NCBI GenBank assembly: GCA_017795085.1 | Contig: CP051246.1 | Location: 372,001-436,000 of the forward strand | Length of the DNA: 64,000 bases | Direction of reading: 5' to 3' | Origin: Salegentibacter sp. | GTDB lineage: Bacteria; Bacteroidota; Bacteroidia; Flavobacteriales; Flavobacteriaceae | Shown: positions 27,059-34,352 of the stretch, in pieces | Position numbering within the stretch: the stretch's first letter is position 1 | Layout: each line of letters opens with the position of its first letter | Program-made: the position numbers and the translations under genes | Notes under the pieces: model-generated | Database searches by the model: none | Seen by the model: only the letters and a program-made list of their open reading frames with translations | Told to the model about the DNA's origin: nothing

Positions 27059-27098
27059 TATATTTGCAGCCTAATTTTTAAAGAAAGGAGGTGACACT
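27059..27098 (+). promoter_or_regulatory. rpsU promoter -7 box and unusually strong Shine-Dalgarno
   Basis: TATATTTG (27059-27066) matches TAnnTTTG. It is followed, after a leader of about 20 nt, by GAAAGGAGGTGA (27083-27094), a near-perfect complement of the 16S rRNA 3' end, 5 nt from the ATG at 27099. Almost no other start in the window has such a site, in line with the ASD being hidden by bS21, bS6 and bS18 in Flavobacteriia ribosomes, where rpsU is reported to be autoregulated through its SD. Confidence 0.85.
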
Positions 27099-27293
27099 AT
27101 GTTAATAATACCAGTAAAAGACGGAGAGAATATAGATAGGGCGCTTAAGCGTTTTAAACGTAAATTCGATAAAACCGGAACTATGCGCCAGCTTAGGCAA
27201 CGTCAGCAATATACTAAGCCGTCGGTAGAACGTAGGAATCAAATCCAAAAAGCGGAATATATCCAGCATCTTAGAGATCAGGAAGATATTTAA
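27099..27293 (+). CDS. rpsU: 30S ribosomal protein S21
   Basis: bS21 sits by the anti-Shine-Dalgarno of 16S rRNA. The 64 residues (MLIIPVKDGENIDRALKRFKRKFDKTG...RRNQIQKAEYIQHLRDQEDI) fit the family, basic throughout. The gene has its own promoter and the strongest SD in the window. It precedes xerC, with a terminator-like hairpin at 27370-27419 in between, and hpf beyond. In Flavobacterium johnsoniae bS21 helps occlude the anti-Shine-Dalgarno, and loss of bS21 frees it; the SD here suggests feedback control of rpsU by bS21-depleted ribosomes. Confidence 0.95.
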   Translation: MLIIPVKDGENIDRALKRFKRKFDKTGTMRQLRQRQQYTKPSVERRNQIQKAEYIQHLRDQEDI

Positions 27294-27369
27294 CGCTTCT
27301 TAGTTTGAGAATTTAACCGGAGTTTTTCAGGAAACTCATTGAAGTCCTGCTTCTGCGGTATTAAAATAT

Positions 27370-27419
27370 AAACTGTTGGTAAATAAAGTTTGTTAACTTT
27401 GTTTACCAACAGTTTTTTT
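27370..27419 (+). terminator. Terminator-like hairpin ending on the xerC start codon
   Basis: A perfect fourteen-pair stem (27370-27383 AAACTGTTGGTAAA with 27402-27415) and a run of seven T end at 27419; the xerC ATG is the next base. The loop holds TAACTTTG (27394-27401), an exact -7 consensus, so promoter and terminator would share the same DNA. Works as rpsU terminator by form; the double use is inference. Confidence 0.7.
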
Positions 27420-28298
27420 ATGTCTTTATCTCAGTTTCTCGATTATCTTCAGCTGGAAAAGAATTATTCCGCTCATACGCTTAAGGCTTACAAAGCCGAT
27501 TTGCTTTCCTTTTCAGAATTTATTTCCGATGAATTTGAGATTTCAGAATTATCCCGGGTAAATTATACTCAAATCAGATCCTGGATTGTACGGCTTGTTG
27601 AAAATGGTGTTTCTAACCGAAGTGTAAACCGAAAAATTTCTTCTCTTAAAGCCTATTATCGTTTTTTACAAAAAACAGGTGATATAAAAGCCAATCCTTT
27701 GGCAAAGCATAAATCTTTAAAAACACCTACAAAAGTTCAGGTTCCTTTTTCTGAAAAAGAAATAGTACAGGTGTTAAATAGTTTTGAGATGGATACTTTT
27801 AACGGAATTCGTGATCGGTTGATTGTTGAGCTTTTTTATACTACCGGTATCAGGCGAATTGAATTAATTAATATTAAAGATAGTAACCTTGATTTGTCTG
27901 GAAAAATACTTAAGGTTTTAGGGAAACGAAATAAAGAACGCTATCTGCCTTTGTTGGATTCGGTTTGTGAATTGATTGCGCGTTATCAGCAAAAACGCCC
28001 GCTGGTTTCAGGGGGGTATTTGTTTTGTTCTGACAAGGGCGTTAAATTATCTGAAACTTTTGTTTATAGAATTATTAATAGCTATTTTAGTAGAGTATCG
28101 GGGAAGGTGAAAACAAGCCCGCATATTTTAAGGCATAGTTTTGCCACCCATTTATTGAACCATGGGGCTAACCTAAATGCTGTAAAAGAGTTGCTCGGGC
28201 ATTCCAGTCTGGCATCTACACAGGTTTATACGCATAATAGCATTGCAGAGTTAAGCAAGGTTCATAAACTGGCTCATCCCCGAAACAAAAAAGACTAA
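27420..28298 (+). CDS. xerC: Tyrosine recombinase XerC/XerD
   Basis: Site-specific recombinase that resolves chromosome dimers at dif. The 292-residue protein starts at MSLSQFLDYL (ATG 27420); ten extra residues from a TTG at 27390 would lie in the terminator hairpin and are not credible. N-terminal SAM-like domain (KNYSAHTLKAYKADLLSFSEFI), then the catalytic domain with R (TTGIRRIELI), K (NKERYLP region), HxxR (HILRHSFATHLL), H (LLGHSSL) and the nucleophile Tyr (TQVYTH). Xer or an XerH-like single recombinase both fit. hpf follows after 32 bp. Confidence 0.92.
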   Translation: MSLSQFLDYLQLEKNYSAHTLKAYKADLLSFSEFISDEFEISELSRVNYTQIRSWIVRLVENGVSNRSVNRKISSLKAYYRFLQKTGDIKANPLAKHKSLKTPTKVQVPFSEKEIVQVLNSFEMDTFNGIRDRLIVELFYTTGIRRIELINIKDSNLDLSGKILKVLGKRNKERYLPLLDSVCELIARYQQKRPLVSGGYLFCSDKGVKLSETFVYRIINSYFSRVSGKVKTSPHILRHSFATHLLNHGANLNAVKELLGHSSLASTQVYTHNSIAELSKVHKLAHPRNKKD

Positions 28299-28330
28299 TT
28301 CAACTATTGTTTAATTAAATTCTACAGAAC

Positions 28331-28633
28331 ATGAAAGTAAATGTGCAGTCTGTTAATTTCAATGCCGATCAAAAACTCATTGATTTTATCCAAAGAAAAT
28401 TAGATAAACTTGAAAATTATTATGATAAAATTATTTATGCCGATGTTTATCTAAAAGTTCAAAATACCAGTGATAAAGCAAATAAAATCACCGAAATTTT
28501 ACTTAGTATACCCGGCGGGGATGTGATGGTGAAAAAAACCTGTAAAAAATTTGAAGAGTGTGTAGATGAATGTGTTGCAACAATGCAGCGACAGCTAATT
28601 AAGCGCAAAGAAAAAATGAGTACTCACGCGTAA
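28331..28633 (+). CDS. hpf: Ribosome hibernation promoting factor, short form
   Basis: Short HPF/YfiA (100 residues), which binds the decoding centre and helps make inactive ribosomes in stationary phase. The conserved core is VNFNADQKLIDFIQRKLDKLENYYDKIIYADVYLKV and KKTCKKFEECVDECVATMQRQLIKRKEKM. No C-terminal dimerisation domain as in long HPF. It stands between xerC and a tRNA promoter, the order found in other flavobacteria, and shares a likely transcript with xerC. Confidence 0.93.
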   Translation: MKVNVQSVNFNADQKLIDFIQRKLDKLENYYDKIIYADVYLKVQNTSDKANKITEILLSIPGGDVMVKKTCKKFEECVDECVATMQRQLIKRKEKMSTHA

Positions 28634-28654
28634 AATTTTTTTCGCATTATTTGT

Positions 28655-28684
28655 TTTGCGAAAGGAATAATTTATTTACATTTG
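28655..28684 (+). promoter_or_regulatory. Promoter of the tRNA-tuf operon
   Basis: TTTG (28655-28658), 18-nt spacer, TACATTTG (28677-28684): a full match to the Bacteroidetes consensus, 52 bp before the first tRNA. It probably drives the tRNA genes and perhaps tuf. Confidence 0.8.
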
Positions 28685-28735
28685 CAGTCCGTTAGAAATA
28701 GCGGACTTTTTTATGCTGAAAAAGTAAGTGTAAAG

Positions 28736-28809
28736 GCCGATGTAGCTCAGCTGGCTAGAGCAGCTGATTTGTAATCAGCAGGTCGTGGGTTCGAGTCCCT
28801 CCATCGGCT
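28736..28809 (+). tRNA. tRNA-Thr (anticodon TGT)
   Basis: Cloverleaf with acceptor GCCGATG/CATCGGC, anticodon loop TTTGTAA reading ACA, and TTCGAGT in the T arm. Discriminator T; no CCA is encoded. Confidence 0.95.
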
Positions 28810-29012
28810 CTTGAAAGATTGAAAAACGGTGTATGTAGCCAGGCGTTGTGCTTAAATAATTGAATTTGAGCTTCCTGAAAAATATTCCGGATTTTTTTCA
28901 AAAATGTCTTGGATGCTGCTTTTAAAAGCTGTTAATTTGCAGCCGTTTTAAAAGAAACATCATAAGGCGTAGCTTTGATAGCTATGGTTCTATGAAATAG
29001 TGAAAAGTTTGA

Positions 29013-29094
29013 GGGGAGATACTCAAGCGGCCAACGAGGGCAGACTGTAAATCTGCTGTTTTTAACTTCGCAGGTTCGAATCCTGCTCTCCCCA
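29013..29094 (+). tRNA. tRNA-Tyr (anticodon GTA)
   Basis: Class II tRNA of 82 nt with a long variable arm; acceptor GGGGAGA/TCTCCCC, anticodon stem GCAGA/TCTGC with GTA in the loop, T arm GCAGGTTCGAATCCTGC. Discriminator A, no CCA encoded. Confidence 0.95.
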
Positions 29095-29163
29095 CTATTT
29101 TTAGTTTAAGGTTTGAAGAGTTGGGGACTTTGAATCTGAGATTTAAAACCTTGAACGAGGAAT

Positions 29164-29236
29164 GCGGGAGTAGCTCAGTTGGTAGAGCGTCAGCCTTCCA
29201 AGCTGAATGTCGCCGGTTCGAACCCGGTCTCCCGCT
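29164..29236 (+). tRNA. tRNA-Gly (anticodon TCC)
   Basis: 73 nt, acceptor GCGGGAG/CTCCCGC, anticodon TCC in CTTCCAA, T arm GGTTCGAACC. Discriminator T, no CCA encoded. Confidence 0.95.
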
Positions 29237-29709
29237 CTAAATTTTCTGATGAAGGGCAGATGCAATTAATCTTGGGTTTTGGTTTGAGTCAGAAATCAAG
29301 GTGAGAATGTGCTCGATTAAGGCGATAGCGAAGTATCGGGAGGTTTGTCTTGATTGAAGTGCGAGCGAAATATTGGGGAATCTGATATCTTGCTCTGGTG
29401 TTTTCTGTTAGATAAGGGCTTAAGGTTGAGTTAGTCTAATGGGAGATTAAAAAATATTCGCTTCGTTGGGGGTGATTTTGTTAAATCAGATTGTCCTCTT
29501 TTTTAGGGTTAACTCTTATTTTCGCTAAAGTGTTTTTAAAAAAAATAAAGCTGACTTTTGATGATAGTTGTTTTGCTTTTAAAACAGGTGTTTAGTTGGT
29601 TTTACGAAGATAAATAAAGAAAGAAAACAACTATTAAAATATCCGTAGCCCGTTTTGGGATATGGTTTTTGTTGTTTAAAGAAAATGGGAGGTTTTCTTC
29701 CTTGTAAAA
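29237..29709. other. Spacer between tRNA-Gly and tRNA-Thr(GGT), 473 bp
   Basis: No convincing gene. It holds two imperfect tandem units of about 32 bp (29315-29346 and 29353-29384, shared core AGCGAA-TAT-GGG) and AT-rich sequence. A minus-strand frame of 75 codons at 29579-29806 is only the antisense of tRNA-Thr and should not be annotated. Confidence 0.6.
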
Positions 29710-29781
29710 GCCGACGTAGCTCAGGGGTAGAGCGTTTCCTTGGTAAGGAAGAGGTCACGAGTTCAAATCTCGTCGTTGGCT
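29710..29781 (+). tRNA. tRNA-Thr (anticodon GGT)
   Basis: 72 nt, acceptor GCCGACG/CGTTGGC, anticodon GGT in CTTGGTAAG, T arm GAGTTCAAATCTC. It precedes tuf by 58 bp. Discriminator T, no CCA encoded. Confidence 0.95.
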
Positions 29782-29839
29782 CTAGATTTTGTATAAAATT
29801 GAACACTAATATATAACTAAGATTAAATAAGTATTAATT

Positions 29840-31027
29840 ATGGCAAAGGAAACTTACGATCGGTCCAAGCCGCACCTTAATATAGGTACTATTGGGCACG
29901 TAGATCACGGAAAAACAACTTTAACTGCAGCTATTACTAAAGTAATGGCTGATGCTGGATATTCTGAAGCCAGAGCTTTTGATCAAATTGATAACGCTCC
30001 GGAAGAAAAAGACAGAGGTATTACTATTAACTCTTCTCACGTAGAATACCAAACTGCTAACCGTCACTACGCTCACGTTGACTGTCCTGGTCACGCCGAC
30101 TATGTAAAGAACATGGTTACTGGTGCTGCTCAAATGGATGGTGCTATTCTTGTAGTAGCGGCTACTGATGGTCCTATGCCACAAACTCGTGAGCACATCC
30201 TTTTGGGACGTCAGGTAGGTATTCCTCGTATTGTTACTTTTTTGAATAAAGTTGATCTTGTTGATGATGAGGAGCTTTTAGAGCTTGTTGAGATGGAAGT
30301 GAGAGATTTGCTTTCTTTCTATGAGTATGATGGTGATAATGCTCCTGTAATTTCAGGATCTGCACTTGGTGCTTTAGAAGGAGAGGAGAAATGGACAAAA
30401 ACTGTTCTTGAGCTTATGGAGGCAGTTGATGAGTGGATTGAGCTTCCTCAGCGTGATGTTGATAAAGAATTCTTAATGCCGATCGAAGATGTGTTCTCTA
30501 TTACTGGTCGTGGTACTGTTGCTACCGGTCGTATTGAAACTGGTGTTGCTAACACTGGAGATCCTGTTGAAATCATTGGTATGGGTGCAGGAAAACTTAC
30601 TTCTACTATTACTGGTGTTGAGATGTTCCGTAAAATCCTTGATAGAGGTGAAGCTGGAGATAACGTTGGTATCTTGCTTAGAGGTATTGAGAAAAACCAG
30701 ATATCTCGTGGTATGGTAATTACTAAGCCAGGGTCTGTAACTCCTCACGCTAAATTTAAAGCAGAGGTTTATATCCTTAAGAAAGAAGAAGGTGGGCGTC
30801 ATACGCCATTCCATAACAATTACCGTCCTCAGTTTTACGTTCGTACAACTGATGTAACAGGAACTATTAACCTTCCTGATGGTGTTGAAATGGTAATGCC
30901 AGGCGATAACCTTACAATTACTGTGGAGCTTATCCAGCCTATTGCGATGAATATTGGTCTACGTTTCGCTATCCGTGAAGGTGGTAGAACTGTAGGTGCT
31001 GGACAGGTTACTGAAATTATAGATTAA
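29840..31027 (+). CDS. tuf: Elongation factor Tu
   Basis: EF-Tu brings aminoacyl-tRNA to the ribosome with GTP. The 395-residue protein has the G1 motif [10 protein letters not shown], switch regions [28 protein letters not shown] and SALGAL, then domains II and III up to [17 protein letters not shown]. Codon use is strongly biased, as for a highly expressed gene. It is the last gene before tRNA-Trp, with a palindromic hairpin in the gap. Confidence 0.99.
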   Translation: MAKETYDRSKPHLNIGTIGHVDHGKTTLTAAITKVMADAGYSEARAFDQIDNAPEEKDRGITINSSHVEYQTANRHYAHVDCPGHADYVKNMVTGAAQMDGAILVVAATDGPMPQTREHILLGRQVGIPRIVTFLNKVDLVDDEELLELVEMEVRDLLSFYEYDGDNAPVISGSALGALEGEEKWTKTVLELMEAVDEWIELPQRDVDKEFLMPIEDVFSITGRGTVATGRIETGVANTGDPVEIIGMGAGKLTSTITGVEMFRKILDRGEAGDNVGILLRGIEKNQISRGMVITKPGSVTPHAKFKAEVYILKKEEGGRHTPFHNNYRPQFYVRTTDVTGTINLPDGVEMVMPGDNLTITVELIQPIAMNIGLRFAIREGGRTVGAGQVTEIID

Positions 31028-31045
31028 TTACAGTTTAGATATAGA

Positions 31046-31073
31046 AAGGTACCCCGCGAGGGCGGGGTACCTT
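31046..31073 (+). terminator. GC-rich hairpin between tuf and tRNA-Trp
   Basis: A perfect twelve-pair stem AAGGTACCCCGC (31046-31057) with GCGGGGTACCTT (31062-31073) and a GAGG loop lies 19 bp past tuf. The downstream CACTTATCTT is a poor T tract, so it may be a weak terminator or an mRNA processing/stability stem. Confidence 0.6.
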
Positions 31074-31089
31074 CACTTATCTTATATAT

Positions 31090-31162
31090 ACGGGTTTAGC
31101 TCAGTTGGTAGAGCACTGGTCTCCAAAACCAGGTGTCGGGAGTTCGAGCCTCTCAACCCGTG
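31090..31162 (+). tRNA. tRNA-Trp (anticodon CCA)
   Basis: 73 nt, acceptor ACGGGTT/AACCCGT, anticodon CCA in CTCCAAA, T arm GAGTTCGAGCCTC. Discriminator G, no CCA end encoded. It lies 101 bp before secE, the usual order. Confidence 0.95.
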
Positions 31163-31263
31163 CTTAAATATGAAGTTGAGTTATTTTCTTTCTTCGCTAA
31201 ATTGAAAATTGTTCAGCACGGTGGAAAAGAATTTATTTCCTCGTTTAAATACTTAAAAAACAA

Positions 31264-31461
31264 ATGGCAGGAATTGTTAATTACATATCTGAATCTTATA
31301 ACGAGTTAAGAAACCATGTTACCTGGACAAGCTGGCCTGAAGCGCAAAGGCTAACCATCTTGGTGGCGGTATTTTCAATTATCTTTTCACTGGCAATTTG
31401 GGGTGTAGATACCTTGTTTAGTGGGGTTATTGAGGAGTACTTTAGATGGATTAAATCATAA
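31264..31461 (+). CDS. secE: Preprotein translocase subunit SecE
   Basis: Small (65 residues) SecE with one membrane helix (LTILVAVFSIIFSLAIWGVDTLF) and the conserved amphipathic helix YNELRNHVTWTSWPEAQRL. It stabilises SecY in the translocon. The start is ATG 31264. nusG follows after 10 bp. Confidence 0.95.
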   Translation: MAGIVNYISESYNELRNHVTWTSWPEAQRLTILVAVFSIIFSLAIWGVDTLFSGVIEEYFRWIKS

Positions 31462-31471
31462 ATTCGGGAAG

Positions 31472-32023
31472 ATGGCAGAGGTAAAAGATAAAAAGTGGTA
31501 TGTGGTTAGGGCGGTAAGCGGCCAGGAAAACAAGGTGAAAGACTATATAGAGCGTGAAATAGCTCATTTGGGGATGGAGGACTATGTAGATCAGGTTTTA
31601 GTTCCTACCGAAAAAGTGATCCAGATTCGTAATGGTAAAAAAGTAAATAAAGAGCGTGTTTATTTTCCTGGATATGTGATGATTCAAGCTAATCTTGGAG
31701 GGGAGATCCCTCATGTTATTAAGTCTATTAATGGGGTAATTGGTTTTCTTGGTGAAACTAAAGGAGGAGATCCAGTGCCATTAAGAAAATCGGAAGTTAA
31801 TCGTATGCTTGGTAAGGTTGATGAACTTGCGGTTAGGACTGATAATATTGCAATTCCGTTTACGATTGGGGAAACCATCAAGGTTATAGATGGACCTTTT
31901 AATGGTTTTAATGGAACTGTTGAAAAAATTAATGAAGAAAAGCGTAAGCTTGAGGTTATGGTGAAGATTTTCGGAAGAAAAACACCATTGGAATTAAGCT
32001 ATATGCAAGTAGAGAAAGTATAA
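31472..32023 (+). CDS. nusG: Transcription termination/antitermination protein NusG
   Basis: NusG binds RNA polymerase clamp and links transcription to translation or Rho. The 183-residue protein begins MAEVKDKKWYVVRAVSGQENKVKDYIE (NGN domain) and ends with a KOW domain (ETIKVIDGPFNGFNGTVEKINEEKRKLEVMVKIFGRKTPLELSYMQVEKV). I use ATG 31472; upstream in-frame starts at 31421 overlap secE. A 76-bp spacer separates it from rplK. Confidence 0.96.
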   Translation: MAEVKDKKWYVVRAVSGQENKVKDYIEREIAHLGMEDYVDQVLVPTEKVIQIRNGKKVNKERVYFPGYVMIQANLGGEIPHVIKSINGVIGFLGETKGGDPVPLRKSEVNRMLGKVDELAVRTDNIAIPFTIGETIKVIDGPFNGFNGTVEKINEEKRKLEVMVKIFGRKTPLELSYMQVEKV

Positions 32024-32046
32024 ACTAATTGTTACGTATATTTTTT

Positions 32047-32082
32047 GATGGTTTTTTAAAGCTTCCACTCTAACAAACTATC
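32047..32082 (+). promoter_or_regulatory. Possible L1-binding hairpin in the rplK leader
   Basis: GATGGTTT (32047-32054) pairs with AAACTATC (32075-32082) over eight positions with one G-U, about 18 nt before the rplK ATG. L1 represses its own L11-L1 operon by binding a leader stem-loop in other bacteria, so this is a candidate site; the internal loop was not matched to 23S rRNA in detail. Confidence 0.35.
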
Positions 32083-32099
32083 ACCTAAAAATTAGAAAA

Positions 32100-32537
32100 A
32101 TGGCAAAAGAAGTAAGTAAAGTTGTAAAACTACAAGTTCGCGGAGGTGCTGCTAACCCATCACCACCAGTTGGACCTGCTTTAGGTGCTGCCGGGGTAAA
32201 TATCATGGAATTCTGTAAGCAATTCAATGGTCGTTCCCAGGATAAACAAGGTAAGGTATTGCCGGTTGTAATTACAGTTTTTTCAGATAAGTCTTTTGAT
32301 TTTGTAATTAAAACTCCGCCGGCTGCCGTACAGTTAATGGAAGCAGCAAAAACTAAAAAAGGTTCAGGTGAACCAAACCGTAAAAAGGTTGCAAGTGTTT
32401 CCTGGGATCAGGTAAAAAACATTGCAGAAGACAAAATGCAGGATTTAAATGCATTTACTGTTGAAGCTGCAATGAAAATGGTTGCCGGAACAGCACGTTC
32501 TATGGGAATAACTGTAAAAGGTGATGCTCCTTTTTAA
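32100..32537 (+). CDS. rplK: 50S ribosomal protein L11
   Basis: uL11 forms the GTPase-associated centre. The 145-residue protein has the signatures [35 protein letters not shown] and [27 protein letters not shown]. Typical length; 19 bp to rplA. Confidence 0.98.
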   Translation: MAKEVSKVVKLQVRGGAANPSPPVGPALGAAGVNIMEFCKQFNGRSQDKQGKVLPVVITVFSDKSFDFVIKTPPAAVQLMEAAKTKKGSGEPNRKKVASVSWDQVKNIAEDKMQDLNAFTVEAAMKMVAGTARSMGITVKGDAPF

Positions 32538-32556
32538 TTAAAAAAGTAAGTAACAA

Positions 32557-33255
32557 ATGGCAAAAATAACTAAAAAGCAAAAAGAGGCTGAGGCTAAAAT
32601 CGAAAAAGGTAAGACCTATTCGGTAGCAGAAGCTTCTGCTTTAATAAAAGAAGTTTCTAGTGAGAACTTTGATGCTTCTGTAGATTTAGCGGTTCGTTTG
32701 AACGTAGATCCACGAAAAGCCAATCAAATGGTTCGTGGGGTAGTAACTTTGCCACACGGTACCGGTAAGGACGTAAAAGTGTTGGCTTTGGTTACTCCAG
32801 ATAAAGAAGAAGAAGCTAAGCAGGCCGGTGCTGATTATGTTGGTTTAGATGAATATCTAGACAAAATTAAAGGTGGCTGGACCGACGTAGATGTTATTAT
32901 AACTATGCCCAGTGTAATGGGAAAATTAGGACCTCTTGGTCGTGTTTTAGGGCCGCGTGGTCTTATGCCAAACCCTAAGACCGGCACAGTAACTATGGAT
33001 GTTGCTAAAGCGGTATCTGATGTAAAGGCTGGTAAGATTGACTTTAAAGTTGATAAAACCGGAATTGTACACGCCGCTATTGGTAAAGCATCTTTTGAAG
33101 CTGATAAACTTGCCGGTAACGCAAAAGAATTATTAACAACTTTGGTGAAATTGAAACCTCAGGCTGCTAAGGGAGTGTATATTAAAAGTATTTACCTTTC
33201 TTCAACTATGAGCCCAAGCGTAGAGATTGATACTAAAAGGTTCACTGAGCAATAA
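32557..33255 (+). CDS. rplA: 50S ribosomal protein L1
   Basis: uL1 forms the L1 stalk and in other bacteria autoregulates the L11-L1 operon. The 232 residues include [48 protein letters not shown] and [15 protein letters not shown]. rplJ starts 10 bp further, which leaves no room for the usual L10 leader. Confidence 0.98.
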   Translation: MAKITKKQKEAEAKIEKGKTYSVAEASALIKEVSSENFDASVDLAVRLNVDPRKANQMVRGVVTLPHGTGKDVKVLALVTPDKEEEAKQAGADYVGLDEYLDKIKGGWTDVDVIITMPSVMGKLGPLGRVLGPRGLMPNPKTGTVTMDVAKAVSDVKAGKIDFKVDKTGIVHAAIGKASFEADKLAGNAKELLTTLVKLKPQAAKGVYIKSIYLSSTMSPSVEIDTKRFTEQ

Positions 33256-33265
33256 TTAGATAGTT

Positions 33266-33787
33266 ATGACAAGAGAAGAAAAATCCGTAGTAATTGAAGA
33301 TTTAACTGCCCAGTTAACTGATAATTCTGTGCTTTATTTGGCAGATATTTCCGGTCTTGATGCCGGTACCACTACAAATTTGCGTAGAGCTTGTTTTAAA
33401 GCCAACGTAAAACTGGCCGTAGTTAAAAATACTTTATTGGCTAAAGCAATGGATGCTTCAGAGAAAGAATTTGGAGAGCTTCCTTCGGTTTTGAAAGGGA
33501 ATACCTCTATTATGTTTTCTGAAGTAGGAAATGCTCCGGCTAAAGTAATTAAGGAATTCAGAAAGAAAAATGATAAACCCCTTCTTAAAGGTGCTTTTGT
33601 TGATGAAGGAATTTATGTAGGAGATGATTACCTTGAAACCTTAGTTAATATTAAATCTAAGGAAGAAGTGATAGGAGATATCGTTGGATTGTTGCAATCA
33701 CCTGCTAAGAATGTTATCTCAGCACTTAAGTCTGGTGGTGGTAAACTTTCAGGAATTCTTAAAACCCTTTCTGAAAAGGAAGGTTAA
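33266..33787 (+). CDS. rplJ: 50S ribosomal protein L10
   Basis: uL10 anchors the L12 dimers at the stalk base. The 173 residues read as a normal L10: N-terminal RNA-binding part (LYLADISGLDAGTTTNLRRACFKANVKLAVVKNTLLAKAM) and the L12-binding C-terminal helix. It precedes rplL by 59 bp. Confidence 0.97.
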   Translation: MTREEKSVVIEDLTAQLTDNSVLYLADISGLDAGTTTNLRRACFKANVKLAVVKNTLLAKAMDASEKEFGELPSVLKGNTSIMFSEVGNAPAKVIKEFRKKNDKPLLKGAFVDEGIYVGDDYLETLVNIKSKEEVIGDIVGLLQSPAKNVISALKSGGGKLSGILKTLSEKEG

Positions 33788-33846
33788 GCTAGTACGCACT
33801 TTTTAACAATTATAAATTTTAAAGAACATTTTAAAAACGATAGAAA

Positions 33847-34224
33847 ATGGCAGATTTAAAAGATTTCGCAGAACAATTAGTTAACTTAACGGTAAAAGAA
33901 GTAAACGAGTTAGCTGATATTTTAAAAGAAGAATATGGCATAGAGCCTGCAGCTGCTGCAGTAGCTGTTGCTGGTGGCGGTGCTGCCGGTGGTGGTGAAG
34001 AAGCTGAAGAGCAAACTGAATTCGACGTAATTCTTAACGCTCCAGGTGGATCTAAACTAGCAGTTGTTAAGCTTGTAAAAGAGCTTACCGGTCTTGGTCT
34101 TAAAGACGCTAAAGCATTAGTAGATGGCGCACCAGCTCCAGTAAAAGAAGGAGTTGCTAAAGACGAAGCTGAGGCATTAAAATCACAGCTAGAAGAAGCA
34201 GGAGCCGAGGTTGAGCTTAAATAA
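33847..34224 (+). CDS. rplL: 50S ribosomal protein L7/L12
   Basis: bL12 stalk protein that recruits translation GTPases. 125 residues: N-terminal dimer domain, a short Ala/Gly hinge ([19 protein letters not shown]) and the C-terminal domain ([38 protein letters not shown]). High codon bias. A hairpin lies between it and rpoB. Confidence 0.99.
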   Translation: MADLKDFAEQLVNLTVKEVNELADILKEEYGIEPAAAAVAVAGGGAAGGGEEAEEQTEFDVILNAPGGSKLAVVKLVKELTGLGLKDAKALVDGAPAPVKEGVAKDEAEALKSQLEEAGAEVELK

Positions 34225-34248
34225 GCTTGCCTTAAGCAATATTATTTA

Positions 34249-34290
34249 GGTTTAGACCTCAGGATTCGCTCCTGAAGGTCTAAACCCTTT
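34249..34290 (+). terminator. rplL-rpoB intergenic hairpin (attenuator)
   Basis: A long stem, 11 pairs GGTTTAGACCT (34249-34259) with AGGTCTAAACC (34276-34286) plus five inner pairs CAGGA/TCCTG, ends in CTTTTG. It resembles an intrinsic terminator with a weak T tract, so it probably lowers transcription into rpoB rather than stopping it. Confidence 0.65.
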
Positions 34291-34352
34291 TGCGTATATA
34301 GCGGTAAAGCTATTGCGCTACCCTTTTTTAATAAATTATAATCCGTCCATTG

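Noticed and set aside
27420..28298. Phage or integron integrase
   Set aside because: The recombinase lies in the conserved rpsU-hpf neighbourhood, has the XerC/D catalytic pattern, and no mobile element ends are seen.
28736..29781. tRNA cluster as an integration hotspot with island
   Set aside because: The spacers hold no integrase, no direct repeat of a tRNA 3' end and no foreign genes.
29579..29806. Minus-strand frame containing TTRFELVTSSLPRKRSTPELR
   Set aside because: It is the antisense of tRNA-Thr(GGT) and a well known false protein in databases.
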